Origin: Gemmatimonadota bacterium
GTDB taxonomy: Bacteria > Gemmatimonadota > Gemmatimonadetes > Gemmatimonadales > GWC2-71-9
NCBI GenBank assembly: GCA_003223395.1
Contig: QHUZ01000028.1
Span: 1 to 43,803 of the forward strand
Length of the DNA stretch: 43,803 nt
Reading direction: 5' to 3'
Of the stretch, positions 18,067 through 25,168 are shown one piece after another. Position 1 is the first letter of the stretch. Each line of letters begins with the position of its first letter. The position numbers and the translations under genes were made by a program. The notes beneath the pieces were generated by a model. It was not told the origin of the DNA. It searched no databases and was given only the letters and a program-made list of their open reading frames with translations.

Positions 18067-18641
18067 CTTTGCGGCGGCGCGCGACTGAGCGTGAACGACG
18101 TGAGGTCGGAGGCGACCCACCGGCCCGGCTCCGTGCGGGCGGCGACCTTCCAGTAGTGCGGCACGCCGACAACGATGCGGAGGCTGGGGGGCACCACCGC
18201 CGTGGTGTCCGCAGTCTGAGTCTCCCAGAGCACTGAGCCATCCGCATCGAAGAGGGTCACCTTGTAGCGATCTGCAAGCGGCACCCTGGACCATGTGAGC
18301 GACGGCAGCGCCGTCACAGCGCCGTGCGGAGCAATGGGAGTCGGGGCCACGATCGTCGTGACGCCGGGCTCGCGTAACACTGGGGCAGTCGAATCGGAGG
18401 GGCCCTGCCACGGAGCGATGTATAGCACCAACGCGGCGGCCGCAGCGAGCGGAACGAGGGCCATCCAGCGTCGCCGGCCCGTTCTGGCCAGCCGTGCCAC
18501 TGCAATCACCTCGCCGCGGCATTCATCGCATTCGGCAACATGGCTTCGCACACGCGCGCGCGCGGCGGCTTCGAGGCCGTTGTCGACGTAGGCGGCGACT
18601 TCCATCGCCGTCAGGTGGGCTTCGATCTTTTCACCAGGCAT
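18063..18641 (-). CDS. Membrane-bound zf-HC2 anti-sigma factor with Ig-like C-terminal domain
   Basis: A 192-residue anti-sigma factor. The N-terminal zinc-finger domain has HVAECDEC (HxxxCxxC), the zf-HC2 signature that holds an ECF sigma factor inactive. A single membrane helix follows (about 60-78; ALVPLAAAAALVLYIAP). The C-terminal half outside the membrane looks like a fibronectin-type beta-domain (LTWSRVPLADRYKVTLFDAD...HYWKVAA). It lies 48 bases downstream of the sigma-factor gene and overlaps the CHAT gene by ATGA, so the sigma, its inhibitor and the CHAT protein form one unit. The outer domain could be the sensor for release of the sigma factor; that is inference. Confidence 0.87.
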   Translation of the reverse strand: MPGEKIEAHLTAMEVAAYVDNGLEAAARARVRSHVAECDECRGEVIAVARLARTGRRRWMALVPLAAAAALVLYIAPWQGPSDSTAPVLREPGVTTIVAPTPIAPHGAVTALPSLTWSRVPLADRYKVTLFDADGSVLWETQTADTTAVVPPSLRIVVGVPHYWKVAARTEPGRWVASDLTSFTLSRAPPQR

Positions 18642-18689
18642 GCGAGTGCCTCCGCAGCATTGAACGGATCGTCCGCCTCGGTTTGCGCC

Positions 18690-19349
18690 TCACGGCTCGG
18701 CCCCGTGGATGCCGCGCTCCCGTAGCGCCCCGCGTAACTCGCCAAACAGGAACGTCAGGCGGCGGTACACGTGGAACGGCGTGGAAAGACCCAGCAGGCG
18801 AGCGATTTCCGGGGCTGACAACTCGTCGTCGAACCGCAGCTTGAGCAGGAGGCGATCGTCCGCGTGGAGTCGGCTCGTCAGCTGCGTCAGCGTCCGACTG
18901 ACCTCGGCGGCGTTCAGGGAGTGAGTCGGGTCCCCGCCCGGGGCCGCGATGTCGTCTGGATCGCCTCCCGCCACGAGATCGACGAGCCGCCGCCTCGCCG
19001 CCCGCTGGACGGCGGGATCCCTTCCCGCCGACGCCGGAGGCGACCGACCATAGCGACGGCGCAGCAGGTCGAGGCACAGACGGCGGGCGACGACTACCAG
19101 CCACGTCGTGAACTTCGTGCGGCCATCGGGCGCGTAGTCCCTCAGCCGACGGCAGTCGTCGGCGCGGAGTCGCTCGAGCACGTAGGCGTAGGCGTCCATG
19201 ACGGTATCGTGATCGGGATTGATTGATCGCGCGACGCGAATGATCAGGCGGCTATGTGCGGCTACGAAACTGCCCCACACTTCGTCCCGCTTCACGCCAG
19301 CGGGGGCGTCGAACAAACGGGAGAGTTCAGGAGGAACTGCGGCCCCCAT
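18690..19349 (-). CDS. ECF-type RNA polymerase sigma factor
   Basis: A 219-residue sigma-70-family protein of the extracytoplasmic-function type. Region 2 is recognisable in VMDAYAYVLERL and FTTWLVVVARRLCLDLLRRR (about 50-95). Region 4 is RLLLKLRFDDELSAPEIARLLGLS with helix-turn-helix character (about 165-200). The ATG at 19349 (MGAAVPPELSR) is preferred over a TTG extension to 19421 that adds only low-complexity residues. The linker between regions 2 and 4 is longer than usual (about 60 residues, RSPPASAGRDPAVQ...). It heads the operon with the anti-sigma and CHAT genes and probably controls it. Its promoter targets are unknown. Confidence 0.84.
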   Translation of the reverse strand: MGAAVPPELSRLFDAPAGVKRDEVWGSFVAAHSRLIIRVARSINPDHDTVMDAYAYVLERLRADDCRRLRDYAPDGRTKFTTWLVVVARRLCLDLLRRRYGRSPPASAGRDPAVQRAARRRLVDLVAGGDPDDIAAPGGDPTHSLNAAEVSRTLTQLTSRLHADDRLLLKLRFDDELSAPEIARLLGLSTPFHVYRRLTFLFGELRGALRERGIHGAEP

Positions 19350-19450
19350 CAGCGCCTGCCTCTGTGCGCGTACAGGACGAGACGAGCGCCTCGAACCTAC
19401 AGTCGGAGCGACGTGGCGCAACCAGCGAAACGGTGCAAGAGGCTACCGGT

Positions 19451-19497
19451 GGGCTAGCGATCCTCCGGCGACCCTGAGGGGCGAAGGTTGGCTAGCC
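19451..19497 (-). terminator. Possible hairpin terminator downstream of the P-II-like gene
   Basis: Directly after the P-II-like stop (19508) on the minus strand, GGCTAGCC and GCTAGCCC flank a smaller GC-rich hairpin. The GGCTAGC / GCTAGCC arms can pair over seven bases. There is no clear T-run, so it may be a rho-type stop, part of the 5' region of the sigma gene, or chance. Confidence 0.3.
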
Positions 19498-19507
19498 GGG
19501 GCCTGCG

Positions 19508-19903
19508 TCACGCTTCGTCGGCGGCGCGCAACGCCGCCCGCTGCACCTCGTTCGCGTTCACCGCCGTCAGCGCGTCGTTGTTTTGCTCGCCCGTCCGGAT
19601 CCGGATCACGCGCTCGATCGGCTGCACGAAGATCTTGCCGTCGCCCACTTCTCCGGTGCGGGCCGACGACAGGATCGCGTCGATGCAGGGCTGCACGAAC
19701 GGCTCCGAACAGACCATCTCGATTTTCACTTTTTCATGGAATTCCATGACGACGGTCGTGGCGCGGTACTGGCTCACGATTTCATGCTCCCCGCCGTGGC
19801 CGCTCACGCGGCTCAGCGTGATGCCGGTGATGCCCGCCCGAAACAGCGCCGCCTTGACCTCCGGCAGCACCTCCGGGCGTACGATCGTCGTGATCAGTTT
19901 CAT
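19508..19903 (-). CDS. P-II family regulator (GlnB/GlnK-like) without the uridylylation Tyr
   Basis: A 131-residue P-II-family signalling protein. These trimers sense ATP/ADP and 2-oxoglutarate and control nitrogen metabolism. The start MKLITTIVRPEVL and the signature ARTGEVGDGKIFVQPIERVIRIRTGE are unmistakable, and KVKIEMV closes the T-loop. Numbering matches E. coli GlnB without gaps up to the T-loop: Tyr46 and Arg47 are kept, but position 51, the uridylylated Tyr in proteobacteria, is Val (YRATTVVMEF). The C-terminus extends about 19 residues past the usual end (NDALTAVNANEVQ...). A strong GGAGGTGA ribosome-binding site precedes the ATG and overlaps the stop of the beta-lactamase-like gene. 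No amtB or glnA is nearby. Confidence 0.9.
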   Translation of the reverse strand: MKLITTIVRPEVLPEVKAALFRAGITGITLSRVSGHGGEHEIVSQYRATTVVMEFHEKVKIEMVCSEPFVQPCIDAILSSARTGEVGDGKIFVQPIERVIRIRTGEQNNDALTAVNANEVQRAALRAADEA

Positions 19904-19905
19904 CG

Positions 19906-20775
19906 TCACCTCCGAGCGTCGAACACGAGCCGCGATATGTCGCGTACCAGTGCGTGGGAGTCTGCGTCCTTCTGAATGCCACCCGTCAACACCACGAGGA
20001 CGTAGCGGCCGCGCCCAGCCGGCTCCACCAGCGCCGCGTCGTGGTAGACCACCTGCCCGATCCAGCCGGTCTTGTGATAGACCTGCGTGCCCGGCGGCAG
20101 GCCAGCGGGAATCCCCTCGTTGAACTGCTGCCGGCCGAGAATGGCGAGCATTTCCCGGCACGATGCCGCCGATGCCGCCGTCCCGTTCGCGATCGCCGCC
20201 AGGAGCATGCCGAGATCGCGCGCGGTCGTCGTGTTGTTCAAGCCCGCGCGATAGGCTTTGCCGTCTTCGACCCCGCGCAGCACCAGAATCGAATCGGCGC
20301 CGAGCGCGTGTGCAGTCGCATTGGCGCGCGTTGCGTTCACCTTCGCGATCAGCAGGTTGGTCGCGAGATTGCTCGACACCGTTTCCATCAGCTCGATCAA
20401 CTCGCGAATCGAGGCACGCTGCCCGAGTCGCTTGTACAGCGACGAATCGGAGTCGTCCGTGACGTCGAGTAGATAGGGCGAGCTGTCCGCGATCGAGCGA
20501 AACGTGTTGGTGATGGTGATCGAGTCGTCGAGTGACAGCACTCCGGCGTCGCGATCGCGGTACAGCTGAATCATGACCGGGATCTTCATGGTGCTCGCGG
20601 CGTGGAACCGCACGCCAGAGCCGACGGTTAGGGAGTCGCCGGTTGCCAGATCGCGGTAGTAGACACCGACCGCACGCGCGGGCGCCCGGGCGATGCGCGC
20701 TTCAACCTGGGATCGAAGAGAGGCATTGGGAGCTTGGGTTTGCAGCAGGATCAGCATAAGGGAGAGCGATGGCAT
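19906..20775 (-). CDS. Class A beta-lactamase-fold serine hydrolase
   Basis: A 289-residue serine hydrolase of the class A beta-lactamase type, probably exported by a short hydrophobic N-terminus (MPSLSLMLILLQTQA). All catalytic motifs are in place: STMK (Ser61, Lys64), SSN (134-136, matching the SDN motif), Glu170 in LRGVEDG (matching Glu166), and KTG (235-237). Family members hydrolyse beta-lactams or act on related substrates; substrate range cannot be predicted. It lies two bases upstream of the P-II-like gene in the same operon. Its start is 34 bases from the divergent 2-oxoglutarate dehydrogenase gene, so the two share a very short promoter region. Confidence 0.9.
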   Translation of the reverse strand: MPSLSLMLILLQTQAPNASLRSQVEARIARAPARAVGVYYRDLATGDSLTVGSGVRFHAASTMKIPVMIQLYRDRDAGVLSLDDSITITNTFRSIADSSPYLLDVTDDSDSSLYKRLGQRASIRELIELMETVSSNLATNLLIAKVNATRANATAHALGADSILVLRGVEDGKAYRAGLNNTTTARDLGMLLAAIANGTAASAASCREMLAILGRQQFNEGIPAGLPPGTQVYHKTGWIGQVVYHDAALVEPAGRGRYVLVVLTGGIQKDADSHALVRDISRLVFDARR

Positions 20776-20809
20776 CCTGTCTCATAAGATACCTTATAGA
20801 TTCCATCCC

Positions 20810-23800
20810 GTGAGCGAATTCGCTTTCGGCACCTACGACGCCGCCTTCGTACAAGCCATGTACGAGGAATACCTCCGCGATCCTGCCTCTGTGGGATCCG
20901 AGTGGCGGGAGCTGTTTGAGAACGGGAAGCTCGCGGAGCTCCCGGTGATCCCGGTAGAGCGTGCGCCGTCCGCCGTGAGCCGTACGCCGGCAAGCGCTGC
21001 GACGCCAAGTCTTCCGGCGCACGGCGCACCGCTCACGGCGCACGCAGTTCCAGCGAATGCCGTTCCCATCGCCGGCCCCGCCGCTCGGTTAGTCGCGAAC
21101 ATGACCGAGTCGCTGACCGTCCCCACGGCGACCTCCTTCCGCGACATCCAGGCAACCACCCTCGACGCGCGGCGCAAAGCGCTCAACTCCCAGCTCGCCG
21201 CGAGTGGTAAGAAGGTGTCGTTCACGCACCTGATCGGGTACGGAATCGTCCAGGCTGCCAAGCGCTTCCCGATCATGACGCACCACTTCCAGGACGTCGA
21301 CGGCAAACCCTACCGCGTCGATCCTGGCGCCATTGGCCTCGGGCTCGCGGTGGACGTCGAGAAGAAGGACGGCAGCCGGGCGCTGGTCGTGCCCGTCATC
21401 AAGCACGCCGAAACGATGGATTTCGCCGCTTTCCACGCGGCGTACGAGGCGTTGGTCGAGAAGGCGCGGACCAACCGCCTGATGCCCGACGACTTTGCGG
21501 GCGGCACTATCCAGCTGACCAATCCCGGCACCCTCGGCACCGTCGCGTCCGTACCGCGCCTCATGAAGGGCCAGGGCTCGATCATCGCCACGGGGACGAT
21601 TCGCGAGATCGCCGGCGCGAAGATCGTCACGATCACGAGCACCTACGATCACCGGATCATCCAGGGCGCGGAGTCCGGGATGTTTCTCCGGCACCTGGAT
21701 TCCCTCTTCCAGGGAGAGGAACGGTTTTATGAGGGAGTGACGGAGAGCCTTGGTAAAGCGGGAAACGAGAAACGGGAAACGGGAAACGTGGTGGCACCTG
21801 AACCTCCCGCTGCACCCACGTTTCCCGTTTCTCCTGTCCCGTTTCCCGACGATCTCAAATACGTGGCGGCGGCCTACGCCCTCGTTCGAGCGCACCGCAA
21901 CTTCGGCCACCTCGCCGCCCATCTCGACCCGCTCGGCAGCGAGCCGCCCGGCGATCCGTCGCTCGACCCCGGCCGTCTGGGACTTACGCCGGACATCATG
22001 GCGCGCATCCCGGCGGAAGTGCTGCGCATCTACGTGCCCGGGCAGACGCTCGCCGAGGCGCTGCCGAATCTGCGCGCGACCTACTGCGGCACGATCGCCT
22101 ACGAAGTCGAACACATCGGCAGCCACGAGGAGCGACTCTGGCTGCGGCACGTGATCGAATCGGGGCAGCATCGCCGGCCGCTGTCGGCCGAAGGGAAGAA
22201 GCAGCTGCTGTCGCGTCTCATCGCCGTCGACGCGCTCGAGCGCTTCCTGCACAAGGCCTACCTTGGCCAGAAGCGGTTTTCGATCGAAGGCCTGGACATG
22301 ACCGTGCCGATGCTCGACTTCACGATCGAGCTGGCCGCCGCGCATCGGACGCGTATGACGATCATCGGGATGGCGCACCGCGGCCGGCTCAACGTGCTGG
22401 CGCACGTCGTGAACGTCCCGTATGAAACGATCCTGGCCGAGTTCGAAGGTGGGCGCAAAGAGGAGACCCCGGAAAACGAAGGCGCGACCGCCGGGACCGG
22501 CGACGTGAAGTACCACCACGGCGCGGAGGGCGTCTATCGTACGGCGACCGGCGTCGACATGGCCGTCAAGCTGTCGCCCAATCCCAGCCACCTCGAATCG
22601 GTGAATCCGGTGGTCGAGGGCCGCACCCGCGCGGACCAGACCGATCGGACCGGCCCTACCGCGAACCATGACATCGACGTCGCATTGCCGGTCTTGTTGC
22701 ACGGCGACGCCGCGTTCGCGGGCCAGGGCGTTGTCGCCGAGACATTCAACCTCGCGCGGCTGCGCGGGTACACAACCGGCGGCACACTGCACCTGATTCT
22801 GAACAACCAGATCGGCTTCACGACGGACCCGCGCGAGGGCCGCTCCACCGACTACTCGAGCGATCTCGCCAAAGGCTTCGACGTGCCGATCGTCCACGTC
22901 AACGCCGACGATCCCGAGGCGTGCCTGGCCGCCGTGCGGCTCGCGATGATGTACCGCGAGAAATTCCACGGCGACGTCGTGATCGATCTGGTGGGCTACC
23001 GCCGCTACGGGCACAACGAAGCCGACGAGCCCGCCTACACGCAGCCGACGATGTACGAGCGCATCAAGCAGACGCCGCCGGTGCGCGAGAAATACGCGGC
23101 GCAGCTCGTCAAGGAAGGGGTCGTCGAGCAGGCGCAGATAGACGCCGAAGCGGAGGCCGCCTATCAGCGCCTCGCCGCCGTCCAGCAGGCGGTCAAGTCG
23201 GGCCAGCGGGCCGAAGAACCGCAGCGCATTACGCGGCAGACCGCACCGGAGCCCGCCACCGCCGTCACCGCCGATCTGCTCAAGAAGCTCAATGGGGAAC
23301 TCCTCGCTTTTCCGGACGGCTTCGCGGTGCACCCCAAGCTGCTGAAGCAGCTCGAGCGCCGGCGCGACTCGCTCACGTCGGCCGAGGGGATCGAGTGGGC
23401 GCACGCCGAAGCGCTCGCGTTTGCATCGTTGCTGGTGGAAGGCACGCCGATTCGCCTGACCGGCCAGGACACCGAGCGCGGCACGTTCAGCCAGCGGCAT
23501 CTCGTGCTGCACGACATTCACACCGGCAACCGCTACGCGCCGATCCAGCACCTGCCCGACGCGAAGAGTCCCTTCGAGCTCTATAACAGTCCGCTCTCGG
23601 AATACGCGTGCCTGGGATTCGAGTACGGCTACGCCGTCGAGGCACAGAACGCGCTGGTGCTGTGGGAGGCACAATTCGGGGACTTCGCGAACGGCGCCGA
23701 AGTGATCATCGATCAGTTCCTGATCGCCGGACTGGCGAAATGGGGCGAGACGTCGCGCCTGGCGCTGCTCCTGCCCCATGGCTATGAAGGTCAAGGACCC

Positions 23801-24418
23801 GAGCACTCCAGCGCCCGGCTCGAGCGGTTCCTCGCCCTCGGCGCCGAGGGCAACATCCGGGTGGCGAACTGCACGACGCCGGCGCAGTACTTCCATCTGC
23901 TGCGGCGCCAGGCGCTGCACACCGAGATCCGTCCGCTGGTCGTGATGACGCCGAAGAGCCTGCTGCGGCTGCCCGCCGCGAACTCACAGCTCGAGGATCT
24001 CGTGCTCGGCAAGTTCCGGTCGGTGGTGTGGGATCGGGATCGCACGTGGCCCGAGAAGGTGACGCGCCTGATCCTGTGCAGTGGGAAGATCTACTACGAC
24101 ATCATCGCGTCGCCGCGCCGCGCCCAGGCGCCGCACGTCAAGATCGGTCGCGTCGAGCTGCTATACCCGTTCCCGGGTGCGGAGATCGGCGAGTACGCGC
24201 GCCGTTATCCGAACCTCAAGGAAGTCGTTTGGGTACAGGAAGAGCCGCGCAACATGGGGGCGCGGAAGTTCGTGATGCCGAAGATTCGGGACGTGCTAGC
24301 GCCCGGAGTCACGCTGCTGGACGACTCTCGACCGGAGCGCTCGAGCCCTGCCGAAGGCTATCCCGCGGCGCACAAAGCTGAACAGGAGCGGATCGTCGCC
24401 GCTGCGTACGGCTCTTAA
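20810..24418 (+). CDS. kgd: Multifunctional 2-oxoglutarate dehydrogenase/decarboxylase (E2-E1 fusion, Kgd type)
   Basis: A 1202-residue fusion like mycobacterial Kgd, which converts 2-oxoglutarate to succinyl-CoA in the TCA cycle. Order: E1 N-terminal helix (FGTYDAAFVQAMYEEYL, residues 4-20), linker, E2 succinyltransferase domain without a lipoyl domain (about 90-305; catalytic His281 in TYDHRIIQGAESG), linker, then the full E1 domain (about 345-1202) with IIGMAHRGRLNVL and the thiamine-diphosphate motif GDAAFAG...NNQIGFTT. The GTG at 20810 is chosen because homology begins there; no Shine-Dalgarno is seen and TATAGA at 20795-20800 may be a -10 box of a leaderless mRNA. Both linkers contain inverted heptamer repeats. 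The lipoyl carrier must come from another E2. Confidence 0.93.
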   Translation: MSEFAFGTYDAAFVQAMYEEYLRDPASVGSEWRELFENGKLAELPVIPVERAPSAVSRTPASAATPSLPAHGAPLTAHAVPANAVPIAGPAARLVANMTESLTVPTATSFRDIQATTLDARRKALNSQLAASGKKVSFTHLIGYGIVQAAKRFPIMTHHFQDVDGKPYRVDPGAIGLGLAVDVEKKDGSRALVVPVIKHAETMDFAAFHAAYEALVEKARTNRLMPDDFAGGTIQLTNPGTLGTVASVPRLMKGQGSIIATGTIREIAGAKIVTITSTYDHRIIQGAESGMFLRHLDSLFQGEERFYEGVTESLGKAGNEKRETGNVVAPEPPAAPTFPVSPVPFPDDLKYVAAAYALVRAHRNFGHLAAHLDPLGSEPPGDPSLDPGRLGLTPDIMARIPAEVLRIYVPGQTLAEALPNLRATYCGTIAYEVEHIGSHEERLWLRHVIESGQHRRPLSAEGKKQLLSRLIAVDALERFLHKAYLGQKRFSIEGLDMTVPMLDFTIELAAAHRTRMTIIGMAHRGRLNVLAHVVNVPYETILAEFEGGRKEETPENEGATAGTGDVKYHHGAEGVYRTATGVDMAVKLSPNPSHLESVNPVVEGRTRADQTDRTGPTANHDIDVALPVLLHGDAAFAGQGVVAETFNLARLRGYTTGGTLHLILNNQIGFTTDPREGRSTDYSSDLAKGFDVPIVHVNADDPEACLAAVRLAMMYREKFHGDVVIDLVGYRRYGHNEADEPAYTQPTMYERIKQTPPVREKYAAQLVKEGVVEQAQIDAEAEAAYQRLAAVQQAVKSGQRAEEPQRITRQTAPEPATAVTADLLKKLNGELLAFPDGFAVHPKLLKQLERRRDSLTSAEGIEWAHAEALAFASLLVEGTPIRLTGQDTERGTFSQRHLVLHDIHTGNRYAPIQHLPDAKSPFELYNSPLSEYACLGFEYGYAVEAQNALVLWEAQFGDFANGAEVIIDQFLIAGLAKWGETSRLALLLPHGYEGQGPEHSSARLERFLALGAEGNIRVANCTTPAQYFHLLRRQALHTEIRPLVVMTPKSLLRLPAANSQLEDLVLGKFRSVVWDRDRTWPEKVTRLILCSGKIYYDIIASPRRAQAPHVKIGRVELLYPFPGAEIGEYARRYPNLKEVVWVQEEPRNMGARKFVMPKIRDVLAPGVTLLDDSRPERSSPAEGYPAAHKAEQERIVAAAYGS
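20960..21044. repeat. Inverted heptamer repeat B inside kgd, first linker
   Basis: The left arm (20960-20990) is CGTGC followed by GCCGTCC, GCCGTGA, GCCGTAC and GCCGG. The right arm (21014-21044), read in reverse complement, is CGTGC, GCCGTGA, GCGGTGC, GCCGTGC, GCCGG. The arms agree at 26 of 31 positions and are 23 bases apart. The seven-base period does not fit codons, yet the frame stays open and gives an Ala/Pro/Ser/Thr-rich linker (VERAPSAVSRTPAS...). This is the stretch between the E1 N-terminal helix and the E2 domain. Confidence 0.8.
21759..21848. repeat. Inverted heptamer repeat A inside kgd, second linker
   Basis: The left arm (21759-21791) is C, then GGGAAAC, GAGAAAC, GGGAAAC, GGGAAAC and GTGG. 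The right arm (21816-21848) in reverse complement is C, GGGAAAC, GGGACAG, GAGAAAC, GGGAAAC, GTGG. They agree at 29 of 33 positions and are 24 bases apart. The whole element is 90 bases, a multiple of three, and encodes the linker GKAGNEKRETGNVV...PTFPVSPVPFPDD between the E2 and E1 domains. It is A-rich on one strand, unlike the surrounding GC-rich coding DNA, which supports an inserted origin. Confidence 0.85.
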
Positions 24419-24425
24419 GCAGAGC

Positions 24426-25004
24426 ATGCCCGAATCTCACGCAGGCCTCCGCTACGCCGTATTGGGTCTCGTCGTCCTCGCCGCCATCATTGCACTCGGC
24501 TCGTGGTTGGTTCGGACACGTCGAGTCTCCCCCTTTGGCATGCTCGGTCGAACCCTGCGGTCTACTACCGATCCGATCATCCGGCCCGTCGAGCGGCGGC
24601 TGGTGCGGATGGGAGGCAATCCCACACACGCCGGCGGCTGGCTCGTGGTACTCACGGCGGTCGCCGGAATCCTCCTGTTGTCACTGGCCGGCTGGCTCGT
24701 CGGGACATTTGAGACGGCGCGCGCCACCGCGAGTGGCGGCCCCCGCGGCACGGTCATCCTGATCGTTGACCTGGCTTATCGCATCCTGTTTGCGGCGCTG
24801 ATCGTGCGCGTGATCGCATCCTGGTTCGGCATGTTCCGCTACTCCAAGTGGATCCGGCCCTTCTACATCCTCACCGATTGGATCGTCGAGCCGATCCGCC
24901 GGATCGTGCCGGCGCTCGGCGCCATCGATCTCAGCCCGCTCGTGGCGATGATCGTGCTGAGCGTCGCGCGCCAAATCCTCCTCTCTATGCTGAGGCCCGG
25001 ATGA
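24426..25004 (+). CDS. YggT-family integral membrane protein
   Basis: A 192-residue membrane protein with four or five hydrophobic segments and two YggT-type units. The second is clear: LIVRVIASWFGM...WIRPFYILTDWIVEPIRRIVPALG, ending in a hydrophobic DLSPLVAMIVLSVARQIL segment. Family members are conserved in bacteria and plastids and linked to osmotic tolerance or division-related membrane organisation; the exact function is unsettled. The ATG at 24426 is seven bases after kgd and the stop overlaps the next small gene by ATGA, so it could be read through from kgd. Confidence 0.85.
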   Translation: MPESHAGLRYAVLGLVVLAAIIALGSWLVRTRRVSPFGMLGRTLRSTTDPIIRPVERRLVRMGGNPTHAGGWLVVLTAVAGILLLSLAGWLVGTFETARATASGGPRGTVILIVDLAYRILFAALIVRVIASWFGMFRYSKWIRPFYILTDWIVEPIRRIVPALGAIDLSPLVAMIVLSVARQILLSMLRPG

Positions 25005-25156
25005 GACTGCTCAAAACACTCGTCAGCTTCATCGTCGGCACGATCGCCGGCGCCGTCGGTAGCAAGCTCATCGGTCCGTTCGGCGCCGTACTCGGCTTTA
25101 TTGCGGGGGCATTGGCGGCGTGGTGGGTGGCACAGCGAATGGCCCTCTTCGAATGA
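25001..25156 (+). CDS. Small Gly-rich membrane protein (51 aa)
   Basis: A 51-residue protein beginning MRLLKTLVSFIVGTIAGAVG and followed by a second hydrophobic stretch (AVLGFIAGALAAWWVAQRM). Glycines recur in GxxxG-like spacing, as in glycine-zipper membrane peptides. The ATG overlaps the YggT stop (ATGA), the strongest sign that it is real, and codon use matches its neighbours. I do not recognise a named family. Its stop lies inside a 17-base palindrome shared with the convergent gene's end. Confidence 0.65.
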   Translation: MRLLKTLVSFIVGTIAGAVGSKLIGPFGAVLGFIAGALAAWWVAQRMALFE

Positions 25157-25168
25157 TCAGTGATCATT
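25152..25168. repeat. 17-bp palindrome overlapping two convergent stop codons
   Basis: AATGATCA, G, TGATCATT is a perfect inverted repeat that includes the TGA stop of the small membrane gene and the TGA stop of the convergent DUF2231 gene. On the plus strand it continues as TGATCAG, TGATCAT, TGGACAT, a run of seven-base units, so it may be a one-armed remnant of the heptamer repeats seen in kgd and at 42696. It may also simply act as a bidirectional transcript end. Confidence 0.6.

Noticed and set aside
20960-21848. CRISPR array
   Set aside because: The repeats are seven-base tandem units in inverted arms, without long direct repeats or unique spacers, and lie inside a coding gene; no cas genes are present.
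21089-23920. Long minus-strand open frame opposite kgd
   Set aside because: It mirrors the GC-rich codon pattern of kgd, has no recognisable domain, and the plus strand carries an unmistakable enzyme throughout.
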